Shown here one piece after another: positions 6,227 through 7,738 of a DNA stretch of 7,738 nucleotides. The DNA is from Myxococcales bacterium. GTDB lineage: Bacteria; Myxococcota_A; Polyangia; Polyangiales; Polyangiaceae. Position numbers and translations under genes: made by a program. The stretch lies in contig JANYHY010000449.1 of assembly GCA_025362165.1 (NCBI GenBank), positions 1-7,738 of the forward strand. The letters run 5' to 3'. The notes below the pieces were generated by a model. The model was not told the origin of the DNA. It saw only the letters and a list, made by a program, of their open reading frames with translations, and did not search any database. Numbering within the stretch: the first letter of the stretch is position 1; each line of letters starts with the position of its first letter.

Positions 6227-6520
6227 ATGAACAAGACTCCGCACTTCCTTCGGGTGACGCAGACGCTTGCCCTCGTCTCGGGGCTAACCCTCCCTGCGCT
6301 CGTCGAAAGCTGTGGTGGAGAGGTCGAGTCGTCCACCGACGCGGGATACGATGGGCACTTACTTGGCTTGACGGACGCGAGAAGCGGCGTTGCGCCGGTC
6401 GATAGCGGCTTCGATGGGCGAACGACGGGCGTTGCCGACTCCGGAGTCTCTCAGATCGACAGCGGCTACGATGGCTCAACGATTGGCGATCAAACCATCG
6501 ACGCGGGATCGAGCGACTGA
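6227..6520 (+). CDS. Small exported protein with DxGxDG repeats
   Basis: 97 residues, no family recognised. The N-terminus (MNKTPHFLRV then TLALVSGLTLPALV) is a signal sequence, followed by ESCGGE with Cys29, the only cysteine. It may be a lipobox, but Glu at -2 is atypical. The mature part is Asp/Ser/Gly-rich and carries D-A/S-G-Y/F-D-G three times (residues 38, 59, 78), plus a final DAG at 92. Possible roles are a flexible surface or linker protein, calcium binding through the Asp-rich loops, or a substrate peptide for the downstream enzyme. ATG 6227 is chosen because the signal peptide starts there; an upstream start at 6158 would add 23 unrelated residues and lie before the promoter match. 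It has no Shine-Dalgarno, which fits a leaderless mRNA. The next gene begins one base after its stop. Confidence 0.65.
   Translation: MNKTPHFLRVTQTLALVSGLTLPALVESCGGEVESSTDAGYDGHLLGLTDARSGVAPVDSGFDGRTTGVADSGVSQIDSGYDGSTIGDQTIDAGSSD
6338..6475 (+). repeat. Three in-frame DxGxDG coding repeats
   Basis: Copies start at 6338, 6401 and 6458, with spacings of 63 and 57 bases (21 and 19 codons). Each encodes D-A/S-G-Y/F-D-G. The second and third copies are also close at the DNA level (GAYAGCGGCTWCGATGG). A partial fourth, IDAG, starts near 6500. The pattern suggests internal duplication under protein-level constraint. Confidence 0.7.
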
Positions 6521-6521
6521 C

Positions 6522-7379
6522 ATGCACAAGCTCTCCCTCCCAGCACCGCACACACCGCTCGAGAAGGAGTACCGCCGTATCGCCGAGAGCGCTGCGCGCT
6601 GCATTCCCAGTGACGAGCCGTTCGACGCTACCCGGTACGATCCCGCAGCTGTCGCGGCGGCTCGCGACATGTGGGTGGTGCGAACGATAAGTGAATATCG
6701 CTCGGCGTCTTTGTTCTCCGACTTGGCCACTCAACTGATGATGGCGAACGCAGGCGTCGACGCGATAGCCATCACGATGGGCATGGCGCAAGACGAGATT
6801 CGCCACGCCGAAGTCGGCCTACGTGCAGTGGCGGAGCTGGGAGGAAGCCGAGAGCTGGACATGCCGGCGGACGTCCAGCGGCTCGAGAGCTTCGCGGACG
6901 TGTGTGCGACCGAGCAGGCCCTGCGCAACGTCATCTTTGGTTGTTGCATGAGCGAGGTGGTCAATTGCGCTCGGTTGGTCGATCACCTCGACACGATGAA
7001 AGACCCTTTCCTGCGCGACTGCGTGCGGCAGCTCCTGGCCGACGAAGTCTTGCACGGCAAATTCGGCTTCCTGTACCTCGAGACGCAGCGCGAGTGGCTC
7101 GATGACGAGCGGCGCGCGTCGCTGAGTCGGTTCTTGCGTCACGCATTCGCCTCGCTCGAGCGGCAGTTCTCTGGAAGCGCAGCGCCGAAGCGTACGCTCT
7201 CGGACCACGAGCGTGATTTGGGCTTGCCCGATCCCGCGCGGCTGCCGGAGACGTTTTATCCAACCGTGGAAGGCGCCATCATTCCTGGGCTCGAGCGGCT
7301 AGGGCTCGACGCTCGTGCGGCGTGGAAGACACGCCGCCTCGCGCGCCCTGTCGATCGGACACCCTCCACTCCCGCGTAG
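6522..7379 (+). CDS. Ferritin-like di-iron protein
   Basis: 285 residues. The helical core carries a di-iron ligand pattern: Glu58 in RTISEYRSAS (helix 1), Glu92 and His95 in QDEIRHAEVG (helix 2), Glu131 or Glu145 in ATEQALRNVIFGCCMSE (helix 3), and Glu175 and His178 in LADEVLHGKFG (helix 4). Two ExxH motifs with Glu before each is the mark of ferritin-like carboxylate di-iron proteins, which include oxygenases, desaturases and N-oxygenases. The helix 3 region is Cys-rich. No signal peptide, so it is cytoplasmic. The C-terminal 60 residues (after about 225) are Pro/Arg-rich and of unknown role. The ATG at 6522 is one base after the TGA of the peptide gene, so translation is likely coupled; an in-frame start at 6390 would lie inside that gene. 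Iron storage is unlikely for a protein with this extension. Substrate unknown. Confidence 0.8.
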   Translation: MHKLSLPAPHTPLEKEYRRIAESAARCIPSDEPFDATRYDPAAVAAARDMWVVRTISEYRSASLFSDLATQLMMANAGVDAIAITMGMAQDEIRHAEVGLRAVAELGGSRELDMPADVQRLESFADVCATEQALRNVIFGCCMSEVVNCARLVDHLDTMKDPFLRDCVRQLLADEVLHGKFGFLYLETQREWLDDERRASLSRFLRHAFASLERQFSGSAAPKRTLSDHERDLGLPDPARLPETFYPTVEGAIIPGLERLGLDARAAWKTRRLARPVDRTPSTPA

Positions 7380-7401
7380 GTATCCTGCACGCCGATGACG
7401 G

Positions 7402-7442
7402 CAGAAATGCTTTCTGACAGCGCTTGTGCGCGAGCGCGCGCA
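7402..7442 (+). terminator. Tandem hairpins after the ferritin-like gene
   Basis: CAGAAA-TGC-TTTCTG (7402-7416) begins 23 bases after the stop, and TGCGCG-AGCG-CGCGCA (7427-7442) follows. Both stems are perfect six-base pairs. Neither is followed by a T-run, so an intrinsic terminator is only suggested. TGCTTTCT (7408-7415) can also pair with AGAAAGCA (7484-7491). Confidence 0.35.
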
Positions 7443-7507
7443 TTCACCGATTCGGCCCTCGTGGCTCCCTCGGCAGGTATGCGAGAAAGCAATTGAAGCG
7501 CGCTTCC

Positions 7508-7536
7508 TTGACAATTTATCCTCGGCGGCATGCCCA
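7508..7536 (+). promoter_or_regulatory. Possible promoter with TTGACA -35 box
   Basis: TTGACA at 7508-7513 is a perfect -35 hexamer. At 17-base spacing the -10 position reads TGCCCA, a poor match. If used, transcription would begin about five bases before the ATG at 7548. The local AT-rich patch (ACAATTTATC) stands out in this GC-rich DNA. Confidence 0.35.
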
Positions 7537-7547
7537 CACTCCAAGCT

Positions 7548-7738
7548 ATGAGGAACCCCTCGTCGAGACGCGAGTCCGGCGACCATGTGATCGCCGCCGC
7601 CAAGACCGTCGACACCAAGTCGATCAAAGCGAAGCTCGCGGCGTTTACCAAGACGCACAGCGCTTATGTCGCCGCGGACAACGCTGTCCGCAAAGCGGAG
7701 GGTGCGCTTCAAGCTGCGGAACAGAAGGTCGGCGAAGC
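7548..7738 (+). CDS. Unrecognised protein, 5' part only
   Basis: The reading frame opens at ATG 7548 and runs off the window after 63 codons. It begins MRNPSSRRESGDHVIAAAKT and continues with an Ala/Lys/Glu-rich stretch of heptad-like character (SAYVAADNAVRKAEGALQAA), which predicts a helix or coiled coil. No signal peptide. Third codon positions are mostly G or C, as in its neighbours, which supports real coding over the minus-strand frames overlapping it. There is no Shine-Dalgarno before the ATG. No family is recognised, and the downstream part is needed to say more. Confidence 0.55.
   Translation, partial: MRNPSSRRESGDHVIAAAKTVDTKSIKAKLAAFTKTHSAYVAADNAVRKAEGALQAAEQKVGE

Noticed and set aside
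4530..6806. 758-codon minus-strand open frame opposite malQ
   Set aside because: It is antisense to a gene with all GH77 motifs, is Arg/His/Ala/Leu-rich with no domain, and is a usual by-product of GC-rich codon bias.
7299..7712. Minus-strand frames over the right end (to 7651 and 7712)
   Set aside because: They overlap the end of the ferritin-like gene and the plus-strand frame from 7548, which has the better third-position GC pattern; no recognisable domain or start signal.
1..7738. CRISPR array, tRNA or rRNA genes, insertion sequences, phage or integrase genes
   Set aside because: No short direct repeats with spacers, no cloverleaf or rRNA sequence, and no transposase or integrase motifs were found in the translated frames.

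Overview
The window is GC-rich, densely coding chromosomal DNA. It looks like a myxobacterium, probably of the Polyangia/Sorangium type. This is inferred from composition, from several small Cys-rich or Asp/Ser/Gly-rich lipoproteins with a Cys-Gly-Gly or Cys-Ser-Gly start to the mature part, and from a good sigma-54 promoter match. Nothing seen fixes the species. There are ten genes (nine complete, one running off the right edge), no RNA genes, no insertion sequences, no CRISPR, and no gene-free stretch over 300 bases.

Left part (32-3192, minus strand): a probable five-gene operon read right to left. yceD (DUF177) comes first, then rpmF (ribosomal protein L32), fabH (ketoacyl-ACP synthase III), a small outer-membrane beta-barrel protein, and a Cys-rich lipoprotein. 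The yceD-rpmF-fabH core is the classic ribosome/fatty-acid linkage, but plsX, usually between rpmF and fabH, is absent, and two envelope genes are attached downstream. A hairpin just ahead of yceD could hide its ribosome binding site.

Middle (3291-4479): a histidine-phosphatase (phosphoglycerate-mutase-like) gene on the plus strand converges on a second Cys-rich lipoprotein gene on the minus strand. The gap between their stop codons is almost entirely one imperfect inverted repeat with arms of about 60 bases, either a bidirectional terminator or a small palindromic element.

Right part (4587-7738, plus strand): malQ (4-alpha-glucanotransferase, GH77) starts at a GTG with a strong ribosome binding site. 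Next comes a two-gene unit: a 97-residue exported peptide with three D-A/S-G-Y/F-D-G repeats, then, one base after its stop, a ferritin-like di-iron protein. A -24/-12 (sigma-54) promoter match ends about 11 bases before the peptide's ATG, which predicts a leaderless or nearly leaderless mRNA. This unit is the best candidate for an undescribed system. The window ends with two small hairpins, a TTGACA element and the first 63 codons of an unrecognised, probably helical protein.
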